Assembly: GCA_014860585.1 (NCBI GenBank)
Contig: JACZJL010000104.1
Coordinates: 1 to 64,000, forward strand
Direction of reading: 5' to 3'
Source: Bacteroidales bacterium
GTDB taxonomy: Bacteria; Bacteroidota; Bacteroidia; Bacteroidales; 4484-276
Length of the DNA stretch: 64,000 nucleotides
Shown: piece after piece, positions 41,467 to 51,316 of the stretch
How positions within the stretch are numbered: position 1 is the stretch's first letter
Layout of the letters: each line of letters starts with the position of its first letter
Translations under genes and position numbers: made by a program
Notes under the pieces: generated by a model
What the model saw: the letters and a program-made list of their open reading frames with translations, nothing else
Database searches by the model: none
Told to the model about the DNA's origin: nothing

Positions 41467-43896
41467 ATGAAATTCAGCATTAAAGAAAGCAACTTTTTAC
41501 TTGACGATAAGAAAGTATTTTTACTCTCAGGGGAAATTCATTATTTCAGGATCAAACGAGAGCTTTGGGACAAACACCTCGAAGCCGCCAAAGAGGCTGG
41601 CCTGACGACGGTCAGCACTTATGTACCCTGGGCATGGCATGAGGAAGAAGAAGGCATTTTTGATTTTAATGGAAAAACTTGTCCTGAAAAGGATCTGCTG
41701 GGTTGGCTTCAGCGCTGTCAGGCTCATGGCCTGCATTGCATTGTAAAGCCCGGCCCTTTCATTTTGGCCGAATTTCGTGGGGCAGGGCTGCCAGACTGGT
41801 TTGTAGAGAAATTTGCCGACCAGGTAAAAATGCGCAAACGCAATGGCGATATCGTCCAAAGCGATGGTGTAAACCTTTTTCACCCTGTTTTTTTGGAAAA
41901 AGTGGCGCTTTGGTACGATCAGATCATGCCGCTGATCAGCGAAATGGAAATTTCAAAAGGAGGCCCTGTGATCATGATGCAGATTTGCAATGAGATTGGC
42001 GTCTTCTCATGGCTGACACACCAGGCTGATTATGGCGACGGAGTAAAGGAGCGTTTTGTCAAATTTTTAAAAAACAAGTTTTCAACTATCGCTGAATTGA
42101 ATAGCCTGTGGGGGACAGATTATGCTGACTTTTCCCAGGTCGAACTTCCTCCCGACGGCAAACTGCCTTACAGTTCAAAAGGTGATCGTGGTCGTGATTA
42201 TGAGTGGCATCTTTTCTGGCGAACTTATTATGGCGATTATCTCAGAATGTTGGCGAAGATGGCAAGAGACCGCGGGGTTACAATTCCATTTTACCACAAC
42301 CTCCCGGGCTGGATTTATGGTAGCGGTTACGAATTTCCGGTCAACATCACCATGTATGAGGATTTGTTTGAGGAAAAGAGTGAAATCATTTTCGGAGTGG
42401 ATCACATCCCGGAATTCTTGTCGTACCGCAACATGCACGACGACCGGATTATCAACGATATCACCCGTGCGATGCAGGGTAACAAACCGCTTTTCGCTGC
42501 CGAATTTCAGTGTGGCTCCCGCGAATACCACGTGGTAACCAACCCGCGTGAAATGGAACTTTTTTACAAAGCAAGCGTGGCCAATGGCCTTGTGGGTTGG
42601 AACTATTACATGTTTTCGCAGGGAAGAAATCCTAAGCGAAAAGGCTATTCCGGAGAGACTTTTTATTGGTTTAATCCCCTGACGCCGGAGGCTGAGCGGA
42701 CAAGCGCTTTCCCTTTGGTTAAGCGGATGAATAGCATCATCAAAACATCCGAAAGCTTCATTGTTAGTGCTAAGCGAAAAGCTGAGATTTGTGTACTTTT
42801 CTATCCTCCCTACTACGCCACCGAACTGGAAAGACCTGAAACTGGCGCCAGCAGTCTGCAATTTAACGCGTCATCCATCCGTCGGCCTGCTTATTTTGAC
42901 GGCCTGCTTAAAGTGCTCCAGGTGCTGAACATTGATTATGATATGGTTGACCTCACAAAAGCAACCGCCGACAACCTGTCCAATTACAAACAGGTCTGGG
43001 CTTTCAGCACCGATGAAATGAATGCGAAAGATCAGGAAACATTGGTTAAATACACAAAACGCGGCAGCAACCTGATCATTTTCCCTTACCTGCCCGATCG
43101 CGAAATGTCTCAAAAACCTTGCACCATCCTTCGTGATGCACTTCAAATTCACCCGTCAGGAAGCGAAATCATTGACTCGCCTTTGGTTGATATTTTTGAT
43201 CTGAAAGATATCAAATGCGCCAATCCACAAATCATTTATGATGAAAAACAAATTGGCGATGCAGAGGTGATTGCAAGGACGATCAATGGTACGGTTTGCG
43301 GATTTGTAAAAAAACTTGGAACCGGAACCGTGATGCACCTGGGAACCTGGATCGGATTTGATACCGAAGGCCACAAACCGGTGTATGAAGCTATACTGAA
43401 AAAATCAAATGCCAGACTGAGGCAGGCATCAACAAATAACGAAAATGTTGCTGTCAGGGAGCGCTTTACAGCAGAAAATACTGCCCTGCTTTTTGTCGGA
43501 AATTATTACAACGAAGAGCAATCCGGAACGGTGAATTATTCTCATCCCGAAAGCGGCGAAAGCATCTCCATCCCTTATTTTCAGAAGGCGGGTCTATGGC
43601 CCGCGCTCTACGGCGTATTATCACCGGTTTGTCTCGAAATTGCATCTGGACTGAAAATCCTTCATTGTACATCTGATATGTTGAAAATTCAAAAAAATGG
43701 TGATCAGGTGGAAATTGAACTTTATGGAGATCGCGATTTGGTCGGGGAAATTGTTTTTGAAGGAGAAAAAGCTTTACTGATTAAGTCGGCAACCATTGAT
43801 GGCGAGCCGGTTAAAAAGAATTTTGACAAGAATCGGGTAGTTTTCAATTACCCGCACAAACATAAAAAGGAATTTACCCTGGTTATTGATTTGTAG
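41467..43896 (+). CDS. Cytosolic GH35-like enzyme, candidate beta-1,2-glucosyltransferase
   Basis: An 809-residue protein with no signal peptide. The N-terminal TIM barrel carries the GH35 opening (VFLLSGEIHYFRIKRELWDKHL; VPWAWHEEEEGIFDF; VKPGPFILAEFRGAGLPDW). The predicted acid/base is Glu176 in MQICNEIGVF and the nucleophile Glu346 in PLFAAEFQCG; beta-galactosidases of this family usually have QVENEYG at the first site. Beta-sandwich domains follow. Although most GH35 enzymes are beta-galactosidases, a GH35 protein from a beta-1,2-glucanase cluster in Ignavibacterium album was shown to be a beta-1,2-glucosyltransferase, and the context here is the same. It begins 18 nt after the transporter gene. 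Confidence 0.78.
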   Translation: MKFSIKESNFLLDDKKVFLLSGEIHYFRIKRELWDKHLEAAKEAGLTTVSTYVPWAWHEEEEGIFDFNGKTCPEKDLLGWLQRCQAHGLHCIVKPGPFILAEFRGAGLPDWFVEKFADQVKMRKRNGDIVQSDGVNLFHPVFLEKVALWYDQIMPLISEMEISKGGPVIMMQICNEIGVFSWLTHQADYGDGVKERFVKFLKNKFSTIAELNSLWGTDYADFSQVELPPDGKLPYSSKGDRGRDYEWHLFWRTYYGDYLRMLAKMARDRGVTIPFYHNLPGWIYGSGYEFPVNITMYEDLFEEKSEIIFGVDHIPEFLSYRNMHDDRIINDITRAMQGNKPLFAAEFQCGSREYHVVTNPREMELFYKASVANGLVGWNYYMFSQGRNPKRKGYSGETFYWFNPLTPEAERTSAFPLVKRMNSIIKTSESFIVSAKRKAEICVLFYPPYYATELERPETGASSLQFNASSIRRPAYFDGLLKVLQVLNIDYDMVDLTKATADNLSNYKQVWAFSTDEMNAKDQETLVKYTKRGSNLIIFPYLPDREMSQKPCTILRDALQIHPSGSEIIDSPLVDIFDLKDIKCANPQIIYDEKQIGDAEVIARTINGTVCGFVKKLGTGTVMHLGTWIGFDTEGHKPVYEAILKKSNARLRQASTNNENVAVRERFTAENTALLFVGNYYNEEQSGTVNYSHPESGESISIPYFQKAGLWPALYGVLSPVCLEIASGLKILHCTSDMLKIQKNGDQVEIELYGDRDLVGEIVFEGEKALLIKSATIDGEPVKKNFDKNRVVFNYPHKHKKEFTLVIDL

Positions 43897-43945
43897 CCGT
43901 TGGAGCCAACATACAATCAGTTTAATTTTTGAGTAAAAAACGTTG

Positions 43946-46900
43946 ATGAACATGAACATTAAGAACACCTTAGGACTAAATATTGAATTTCTTGAAAATG
44001 GCTCTATTAAAAGCATACAAGCCGACCCTATCCGGATTGGTCTGAAAACCACGACAGCTTATTCAAAACCTGGAGCCACCATTTATCTCAGAAAGAAAGC
44101 ACAGCCTTTTGAGTTTGTTTCTCTTTTTGGTGCTGAAAATAGCCGCTTTTCGAAAGTTTCAGAAGATGCCATTGTTTCAGTTGGTAGCTGGAAGGAGATT
44201 GATTTCAGGTGCACACTCAGGCTTTCACAGAAAAGTAACAGTTGGCAGATTACTGTAGATATCGTCAACTCCTCTGAAAGTCAAGCTGAACTTGACCTGA
44301 TTTATGTGCAGGACGTTGGTCTGAAGCCGGTTAACTCCGGGTTGATCAACGAATATTATGTAAGCCAGTACCTCGAAAGACGGGTTTTAGAAGACAAGAA
44401 ATTTGGCGCTGTGGTCTGTTGCCGGCAAAATATGAAAGAAGCCGGCGGGCATCCCTGGTTGATGCTGGCCTGTAAAAATGGTGCAATCACCGGAAGTACC
44501 GATGGAATGCAGTTTTATGGCAAAACCTGCCGTGAAACAGGAATTCCGGAAGGCTTGCTAACGGACAGGCTTCAGGGAGAATATGCAGGAGAATCGCCGG
44601 TTGTGGCCTTACAGGAGCAACCTTTTAGACTGATTGCCGGAGAAATGCATCAAAGTGTTTTTGTGGCACATTTTTTACCAGATCACCCTTTGGCCACTTC
44701 AGAAAAGGATTTGATGCACCTGCCCGAAATTATTGCTGAATTTGAAAATGAAGTCACCTTTCCTGATCCTGTTGAATGGCTTGTTCCTACAAGAAATCTT
44801 TTCAATAAAACTACCTTTCTGCCGGCGGAGAATTTGAATGAGGAGGAGCTGACCACTTTTTTTGGAAAAGAGCGCCGGCATCAGGAGCAGGAAAATGGAC
44901 AATTACTTTCATTTTTCAGCAACAAAAACAATCATGTCGTGCTGAAAGCAAAGGAGACCCTGGCCGACCGACCACATGGCCACATCATGCAGGCCAAAGC
45001 CGGTTTAGTGCCTGATGAAAATATTGTTTCCACAACTGCCTTTATGTTTGGCGTTTTCAATTCACATCTCACACAGGGAAATACCAATTTCAACACATTG
45101 CTTTCGGTGTGTACCAGCCAGTTTAATCTTTCACCTGAATCGGGTCAGCGGATTTTTGTCCAAATCAATGGTATTTACTATTTGTTAGGCATTCCGTCAG
45201 CTTTTGAAATGGGGTTGAATCATTGCCGTTGGATTTACAAGCATGGCCTTCATTGCTTTCAGGTACGCACCTGGACATCCAAAACTACGCCTCAGGTCAA
45301 CCTGGATTTCAAAGTGATCAGTGGCTGTGATTTGGAACTGTTGATCACCCATGATTTTGATGAACTCAACGGATGGAAAGTAACACATGGAAAAACAGCT
45401 GATGAATTTGTAATTCTGCCAAAGCAAGGAAGCATGATCACCGGCAGATTTCCTGATGCACAATTCAGGATTATCGTTCAGAGTAATCGTACTGATTATG
45501 AGGTCATCAATGATGAAAAGTCATTCTCCGGTCAAAAATCCTACCCTGGTAATTTGTTTACACTTAAAGTAAAGCAAACCTCAGAATTTTGCCTGAGTTT
45601 TCTTGGTGAGGTCAACTCAACCTCTAATTTGATCAACATTGAAAATGCCGATAAACAATGGCTTTCAGATTGTCAGGAGGCAAGGACTGCCTGGCAGGAA
45701 ATGAGTTCAAACCTGAGTTTGGAAAGTCAGCATGAAGACATTAGGGCCATCAGCGAAATATTGCCCTGGTATGGTATGAACGCCATCACCCATTTCCTGA
45801 CTCCTTACGGGCTGGAGCAATTTAGCGGGGCAGCCTGGGGAACACGCGATGTTTCTCAGGGTCCGCTGGAACTTTTACTCACGCTGGGAAAATATGCTGA
45901 GGCTAAAGAAGTGCTGCGTATCATTTTTTCAAACCAAAACACCGATGGAGGCTGGCCGCAATGGTGGATGTTCGACAGTTACGCTGAAATCCGTGCCCAC
46001 GATTCCCACGGTGATGTAGTTTACTGGTGCATCATTGCTTTGAGCAATTATATCAAAGTCACTGGCGACGTAAGCATCCTCAGTGAGCAGCTTCCGTATT
46101 TCAACAGCCAAGAAGTTACACCGCTCAGCGAACACATGGAGAGGTTGCTCGGGATGATCACCGGGTCTTTCATCCCAAATACTGCATTTGTCCCTTTCGG
46201 CGGCGGCGACTGGAACGATTCGCTGCAACCGGTTAATAAGGAACTTGCTGAGCGACTGATATCAAGCTGGACGGTAGAAATGAATTACCAGGCTTTTACT
46301 GAGTACCGGCAAGTTTACGCAAAAACAGGCCAACACAAAAAGGAGAAAGAGCTGGCAGCCACTTGCGACATAATCAAATCCGATTTCAACAAATACCTTG
46401 TAAAAGATGGCGTGGTGGCTGGCTATGGTCTGGTTGAAAATGACGGTACTATCAGCGTGTTGCTGCACCCGCGTGATAAAACAACCGGCATCAGCTACAG
46501 TATTTTACCCATAGAACGCGGCATCCTGAGCGGAATTTTTTCGAAAGAACAGGCAGTAAAACATCAGGAACTGATTGAGCAACACCTTACAGGGCCGGAT
46601 GGCGCCCGCCTGATGGACCGTCCGTTGACATACAAAGGGGGAATCCAGACCATTTTCCAACGGGCAGAAAGCAGCACTTTCTTTGGTCGTGAAATTGGTC
46701 TGATGTATATTCATGAACATATCCGCTATGCTGAATCCCTGGCCCTGACAGGCAACGCCGATGCTTTTGTGAAAGCGCTCCGTCAGGCCATTCCGGTCGG
46801 CTACAGAGATATTGTCCCATGCGGGGATATTCGTCAGGCCAATTGCTATTACAGCAGTTCCGATGTGGCTTTCAGCAACCGTTATGAAGCTGATGAACGT

Positions 46901-47281
46901 TACAACGAGATCAAAACCGGCAATTTCACACTTCGTGGCGGCTGGCGCGTCTATTCCAGCGGCCCGGGGATTTACATCGGAATAGTGATCACCAGGTTGC
47001 TTGGACTGCGTATTGAAGCTGACCAAGTTATCCTTGATCCGGTTATACCCAAATCATTTGATGGATTTTCTGCCTCAATGAACTTCCTTGGCTATCCCAT
47101 CACCTTTATTTACCGGATTAAAGAACATTGCTTTAATCCAAAGGTCATCATGATTAATGGAAAGACAGCCGCTTTTGAGTTAGAAGAAAATAAATACCGC
47201 AAGGGTGGAGCAGTTTTGCAGTTGGAGCAGTTCAAAACCATGCTTGATCAGAAGGAGAACATCGTTGAGATCGTTTTATAA
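43946..47281 (+). CDS. GH94 1,2-beta-oligoglucan phosphorylase
   Basis: About 1111 residues without a signal peptide, so cytosolic. An N-terminal beta-sandwich region is followed by the GH94 (alpha/alpha)6 barrel with the family motif GGGDWNDSL; Asp755 of this motif is the likely general acid. Other landmarks are WGTRDVSQGPLELLL and RAHDSHGDVVYW. The length of about 1100 residues matches 1,2-beta-oligoglucan phosphorylases and is longer than cellobiose phosphorylase (about 800). The enzyme releases glucose 1-phosphate from the chain end using phosphate, which saves ATP. The frame opens with TTG 43943 directly before ATG 43946. Confidence 0.87.
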   Translation: MNMNIKNTLGLNIEFLENGSIKSIQADPIRIGLKTTTAYSKPGATIYLRKKAQPFEFVSLFGAENSRFSKVSEDAIVSVGSWKEIDFRCTLRLSQKSNSWQITVDIVNSSESQAELDLIYVQDVGLKPVNSGLINEYYVSQYLERRVLEDKKFGAVVCCRQNMKEAGGHPWLMLACKNGAITGSTDGMQFYGKTCRETGIPEGLLTDRLQGEYAGESPVVALQEQPFRLIAGEMHQSVFVAHFLPDHPLATSEKDLMHLPEIIAEFENEVTFPDPVEWLVPTRNLFNKTTFLPAENLNEEELTTFFGKERRHQEQENGQLLSFFSNKNNHVVLKAKETLADRPHGHIMQAKAGLVPDENIVSTTAFMFGVFNSHLTQGNTNFNTLLSVCTSQFNLSPESGQRIFVQINGIYYLLGIPSAFEMGLNHCRWIYKHGLHCFQVRTWTSKTTPQVNLDFKVISGCDLELLITHDFDELNGWKVTHGKTADEFVILPKQGSMITGRFPDAQFRIIVQSNRTDYEVINDEKSFSGQKSYPGNLFTLKVKQTSEFCLSFLGEVNSTSNLINIENADKQWLSDCQEARTAWQEMSSNLSLESQHEDIRAISEILPWYGMNAITHFLTPYGLEQFSGAAWGTRDVSQGPLELLLTLGKYAEAKEVLRIIFSNQNTDGGWPQWWMFDSYAEIRAHDSHGDVVYWCIIALSNYIKVTGDVSILSEQLPYFNSQEVTPLSEHMERLLGMITGSFIPNTAFVPFGGGDWNDSLQPVNKELAERLISSWTVEMNYQAFTEYRQVYAKTGQHKKEKELAATCDIIKSDFNKYLVKDGVVAGYGLVENDGTISVLLHPRDKTTGISYSILPIERGILSGIFSKEQAVKHQELIEQHLTGPDGARLMDRPLTYKGGIQTIFQRAESSTFFGREIGLMYIHEHIRYAESLALTGNADAFVKALRQAIPVGYRDIVPCGDIRQANCYYSSSDVAFSNRYEADERYNEIKTGNFTLRGGWRVYSSGPGIYIGIVITRLLGLRIEADQVILDPVIPKSFDGFSASMNFLGYPITFIYRIKEHCFNPKVIMINGKTAAFELEENKYRKGGAVLQLEQFKTMLDQKENIVEIVL

Positions 47282-47295
47282 AAATTTGCTCTGTT

Positions 47296-49524
47296 ATGAG
47301 ATCTAAATTGCATTTGCTGATCGTTATCTGTTTTTCACTGCTGGTGGTTGGATGTTCCTCAGGGAAAAAGCAACCTGTAAATGAGGAGATGGAAGATTTT
47401 GTTGAGGGGCTGCTTGCACAAATGACCCTCGAAGAAAAGATCGGACAAATGACCCTGTTTGCCGGCGACATGGATCAAACCGGTCAACTGAAACGCAAAG
47501 ACATTGAGGAAGACATCAAACTGGGCAGAGTAGGAGCAATCTTTAACAATTACGGAGCAATTAACACCCGCAGGCTTCAGGAATTTGCGATAAAGAACAC
47601 CCGCTTGAGAATCCCTCTGCTCTTTGGACTTGATGTGATTCATGGTTTCAAAACAATTTTTCCGGTTCCACTCGCTGAAGCTGCAAGTTGGGATTTACAA
47701 GCCATTGAAAAATCAGCCCGCATTGCAGCCATCGAAGCCAGCGCTGTGGGGTTAAACTGGACATTTGCGCCTGTTTGTGATATTTCCCGTGATCCTCGTT
47801 GGGGTAGAATTGTGGAAGGCGCCGGCGAAGACCCTTATCTCGCTTCCCTGATCGCACGTGCAAGGGTTAGAGGATTTCAGGGTGAAAATTTGAAAGCAAA
47901 CAATACCCTGGCAGCATGCGTAAAGCATTTTGCTGCCTATGGCGCTGTTCAGGCCGGAAGAGAGTACAACAGTGTGGATATGTCGGAACGTATGTTGCGC
48001 GAGGTTTACCTGCCTCCGTATCAGGCAGCAGTTGATGAAGGTGCTTTAACGCTGATGACCGCTTTCAATGATCTGAATGGCGTTCCGGCATCAGCCAGCA
48101 AGTTTTTGTTGACCGATATTTTGCGCAATGAATGGAATTTTGACGGTTTTGTGGTGACCGATTATACTTCCATCATGGAGTTGATACAGCATGGCGTGGC
48201 AACAGATGAAGCGCAAGCCTCTGAAATTTCGTTGAAAGCCGGAGTGGATATGGATATGCAGTCAGGTTTTTTTCAGAAGGAACTTGCTAAACTGGTTGAG
48301 CAAAATATCATTGAAGAAGAACAGATTAACACCGCTGTTCGGCGAATTTTAAAAGTTAAATATCAGCTGGGTTTATTTGAAGATCCTTTCCGCTATTGCT
48401 CCGATGAGCGGGAACAAAACGAAATCATGGCGCCTGAGTTTCTTGAAGCGGCCAGGGATATAGCCAGGAAATCCATCGTTTTGCTAAAAAACAAGAACAA
48501 TTTGCTGCCTTTATCAAAAGAACTCAAAACCATTGCCGTGATTGGCCCTCTGGCTGATGCCAAAATTGAGATGAATGGCAGTTGGGCTGCAGCCGGTGAT
48601 AGATCAAAGTCGGTTACTTTACTGGAAGGGTTGAGAGCGAAACTACCCGAAATGAATCTGATTTTTGCCAAAGGTTGTGAGATTGACGGAACTGTAACCG
48701 ATGGATTTGCGGAAGCCATCGCAGCGGCCATGCAGTCCGAGGTGGTCATTCTTGCAATTGGTGAAGCCGCCTCGATGTCCGGAGAGGCTGCCAGCAGGTC
48801 TGACATTGGGTTGCCGGGCGTTCAGCAGGAACTGGTCGAAGCATTACACAAAACCGGAAAACCCATCGTAGTTGTGCTGATCAATGGCCGGCCTCTGACG
48901 ATCAACTGGATTGATGAGAAAATTCCCGCCATTATTGAAGCCTGGTTTCCCGGAACTCAAGGCGGCCATGCCATTTCCGATGTGTTGTTTGGCGATTACA
49001 ATCCATCGGGAAAGTTGCCGGTGACCTTTCCAAAAAATGTAGGTCAGATTCCCATTTACTACAGCTCGAAAAATACCGGGCGTCCATTTGATCCCAAAAA
49101 CAAATACACATCCCATTACCTCGATGTCTCCAATGATCCGCTGTACGTTTTTGGTTATGGACTGAACTACACTACTTTTGAGTATGGAGAAATCATGTTG
49201 GATAAAAATTCCATGACTGACTATGAGACCCTCGAAGTGTCGGTTGAAGTAACCAACACAGGAAAAATCGCCGGAGAAGAGGTGGTGCAGCTTTACATTC
49301 AGGATGCAGTTGCTTCTCTGACAAGACCTGTTAGGGAACTCAAAGGCTTTAAAAAAATAATGATTGAGCCAGGTCAGTCTGTAACAGCGACATTTACCAT
49401 CAAACCGTCTGACCTGGCTTTTTATGATCAGGACATGCATTTTACTGCTGAAAAGGGAGAATTTCGTATTTATATTGGGGGTAATTCACGTGACACAAAG
49501 TCAGCAGTTTTTGAACTTAAATAA
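47296..49524 (+). CDS. GH3 beta-glucosidase lipoprotein
   Basis: A 742-residue lipoprotein (VGC, Cys20). It has the GH3 N-terminal barrel (LLAQMTLEEKIGQMTL; LLFGLDVIHGFKTIFPVPLAEAASWD; GLNWTFAPVCDISRDPRWGRIVEGAGEDPYL), with nucleophile Asp289 in GFVVTDYTSIMEL (Tyr instead of the more common Trp after Asp). The (alpha/beta)6 domain follows (IAVIGPLADAKIEMNGSW), then a fibronectin III-like domain at the C-terminus. It should release glucose from short beta-glucans in the periplasm. A GH3 from the Bacteroides thetaiotaomicron BT_3567 locus with sophorose specificity is the closest functional precedent known to me. It is the last gene in the tight run from SusC, 14 nt after GH94. Confidence 0.9.
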   Translation: MRSKLHLLIVICFSLLVVGCSSGKKQPVNEEMEDFVEGLLAQMTLEEKIGQMTLFAGDMDQTGQLKRKDIEEDIKLGRVGAIFNNYGAINTRRLQEFAIKNTRLRIPLLFGLDVIHGFKTIFPVPLAEAASWDLQAIEKSARIAAIEASAVGLNWTFAPVCDISRDPRWGRIVEGAGEDPYLASLIARARVRGFQGENLKANNTLAACVKHFAAYGAVQAGREYNSVDMSERMLREVYLPPYQAAVDEGALTLMTAFNDLNGVPASASKFLLTDILRNEWNFDGFVVTDYTSIMELIQHGVATDEAQASEISLKAGVDMDMQSGFFQKELAKLVEQNIIEEEQINTAVRRILKVKYQLGLFEDPFRYCSDEREQNEIMAPEFLEAARDIARKSIVLLKNKNNLLPLSKELKTIAVIGPLADAKIEMNGSWAAAGDRSKSVTLLEGLRAKLPEMNLIFAKGCEIDGTVTDGFAEAIAAAMQSEVVILAIGEAASMSGEAASRSDIGLPGVQQELVEALHKTGKPIVVVLINGRPLTINWIDEKIPAIIEAWFPGTQGGHAISDVLFGDYNPSGKLPVTFPKNVGQIPIYYSSKNTGRPFDPKNKYTSHYLDVSNDPLYVFGYGLNYTTFEYGEIMLDKNSMTDYETLEVSVEVTNTGKIAGEEVVQLYIQDAVASLTRPVRELKGFKKIMIEPGQSVTATFTIKPSDLAFYDQDMHFTAEKGEFRIYIGGNSRDTKSAVFELK

Positions 49525-49527
49525 TTT

Positions 49528-49560
49528 TTTGTGGCTTTTTGTACTGAATAATTAGCTTTG
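49528..49560 (+). promoter_or_regulatory. Promoter of the sodium/solute symporter gene
   Basis: TTTG at 49528-49531, 21-nt spacer, then TAGCTTTG at 49553-49560. This is a full Bacteroidota -33/-7 pair, 19 nt before the ATG at 49580, so the symporter can be transcribed separately from the SusC operon. Confidence 0.5.
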
Positions 49561-49579
49561 CACAAAAAAATTCTGCCCT

Positions 49580-51178
49580 ATGACATTCTCTACCATTGAC
49601 TACATCGTTTTTGGAGTTTACTGCTTCATCATCATCGGACTGGGTTTGTTTATTTCGACCCGGAAAAAAAGAAGCGAAACCGATTCAAGTGATTATTTTC
49701 TTGCCGGCCGCGCACTGCCGTGGTGGGCTATCGGCGCTTCGCTGATCGCCTCCAATATTTCAGCCGAACAATTCATCGGCATGTCAGGTTCGGGCTTTGC
49801 CATCGGTCTTGCCATAGCCTCCTATGAGTGGATGGCAGCATTAACCTTGCTGATTGTTGCTGTTTTCTTTCTTCCCATTTTCCTGAAAAAGAAAATTTTT
49901 ACCATGCCACAGTTCCTTGAAACCCGTTTTGACAAAAGGGTGAAAACGGTGATGGCTATCTTTTGGCTGATCGTTTTTGTATTTGTCAACCTTACTTCCA
50001 TTCTTTACCTCGGTGCACTTGCCATGGAACGCATCATGGGTGTGCCGATGTTTTACGGAATCATCGGGTTGGCGGCTTTTGCAGCGCTTTATTCCATTTA
50101 CGGCGGATTGAAAGCCGTTGCATGGACGGATGTAGTGCAGGTAGTTTTCCTTGTCGGGGGCGGATTGCTTACCACTTATTTCGCATTGAATTATCTGGGT
50201 GGCGACCGTGGATTCCTTGAAGGATTCAGGCAATTGCTCGTGATGGTGCCCGAAAAATTTGACATGATTCTCGAAAAAGGCTCAATGATGGTTCCCGATG
50301 GGAAAGGTGGTCTGAAGGATGCTTATCTTGATCTTCCCGGTATCAGCGTGCTGATTGGCGGGATGTGGGTGGCCAACCTCTACTATTGGGGTTGCAACCA
50401 GTATATCATCCAGCGCGCACTGGCAGCCAAAAGCATCCGCGAAGCACAGAAAGGGCTGGCCTTTGCAGCTTACCTGAAAATATTGCTCCCATTGATTGTG
50501 GTCATTCCCGGAATTGTTGCTTACGCCCTGCAGGCTGACATTGCCAAATCGGATGAAGCTTACCCCTGGCTGCTCCATAGTTTTGTCCCTTCAGGAGTAA
50601 AAGGGCTTGCTTTTGCTGCACTGGTGGCCGCCATCGTCAGTTCGCTCGCATCCATGATGAACAGCGTAAGTACGATCTTTACGATGGACGTTTACAGGGA
50701 GTATTTTAATAAACATGCATCAGAACAGAAGCTGGTTAGAACCGGTCGGATGGTGAGCACAGGTGCGCTGCTGATCGCCATTTTTATCGCCCCCTTGTTA
50801 TCCAATCTTGACCAGGCATTCCAATACATACAAGAATTCACCGGGTTTGTAAGCCCTGGTGCGCTGGCTATTTTCCTTGCCGGATTTTTCTATCGGAAAG
50901 CCACATCCAACGGCGCTCTGGCGGCAGCTATCGGAACTTTCGCCTTTTCATTGCTGTTCAAGATTTTCCTGCCAGAAATGCCCTTTATGGACCGGATGGG
51001 TATTGTTTTCCTGCTCTGCGTCGGGCTAATTTGGCTGTTTGCCATCCTCCAGGGGAGCAAGGTGCATACCAAAGCGATCACTATTCATAAATCGCAATTC
51101 CACACCGACAAGGCTTTCAAGGTGGCTTCTGTTGGTATCATCATTATTCTGATTGTCCTTTATGCTGTTTGGTGGTAA
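49580..51178 (+). CDS. SSS-family sodium/sugar symporter
   Basis: A 532-residue inner-membrane protein of the SglT-like sodium:solute symporter family with about 14 hydrophobic helices. Signatures: SDYFLAGRALPWWAIGASLIASNISAEQFIGMSGSG near the N-terminus, SIYGGLKAVAWTDVVQ, ALVAAIVSSLASMMNSVSTIFTMDVYR (the second sodium-site helix) and GFVSPGALAIFLAGFFYRKAT. It imports glucose, another monosaccharide or a small glycoside with sodium. Located after GH3, it is suited to take up glucose or sophorose set free in the periplasm, which would give the locus two inner-membrane routes. Confidence 0.9.
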   Translation: MTFSTIDYIVFGVYCFIIIGLGLFISTRKKRSETDSSDYFLAGRALPWWAIGASLIASNISAEQFIGMSGSGFAIGLAIASYEWMAALTLLIVAVFFLPIFLKKKIFTMPQFLETRFDKRVKTVMAIFWLIVFVFVNLTSILYLGALAMERIMGVPMFYGIIGLAAFAALYSIYGGLKAVAWTDVVQVVFLVGGGLLTTYFALNYLGGDRGFLEGFRQLLVMVPEKFDMILEKGSMMVPDGKGGLKDAYLDLPGISVLIGGMWVANLYYWGCNQYIIQRALAAKSIREAQKGLAFAAYLKILLPLIVVIPGIVAYALQADIAKSDEAYPWLLHSFVPSGVKGLAFAALVAAIVSSLASMMNSVSTIFTMDVYREYFNKHASEQKLVRTGRMVSTGALLIAIFIAPLLSNLDQAFQYIQEFTGFVSPGALAIFLAGFFYRKATSNGALAAAIGTFAFSLLFKIFLPEMPFMDRMGIVFLLCVGLIWLFAILQGSKVHTKAITIHKSQFHTDKAFKVASVGIIIILIVLYAVWW

Positions 51179-51316
51179 ACGATATTTTTGATAGAGAAGA
51201 GTTTAAAGGTCACACTTTATGATCGTAGATATAGGTCGCAAATATACCTCTTCGTTAAATGAAAATTCGCAGTCAGCAAATATTGTATTGCAATAGAAAA
51301 TTCAAACATCACTTTT

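Noticed and set aside
42175-42861. 228-codon frame on the - strand inside the GH35-like gene
   Set aside because: It lies antisense to a well-supported gene with intact motifs and its product resembles no protein family.
41467-43896. Lactose/galactan use by a GH35 beta-galactosidase
   Set aside because: No galactose metabolism genes are near, the enzyme is cytosolic, and all neighbours fit beta-glucan breakdown.
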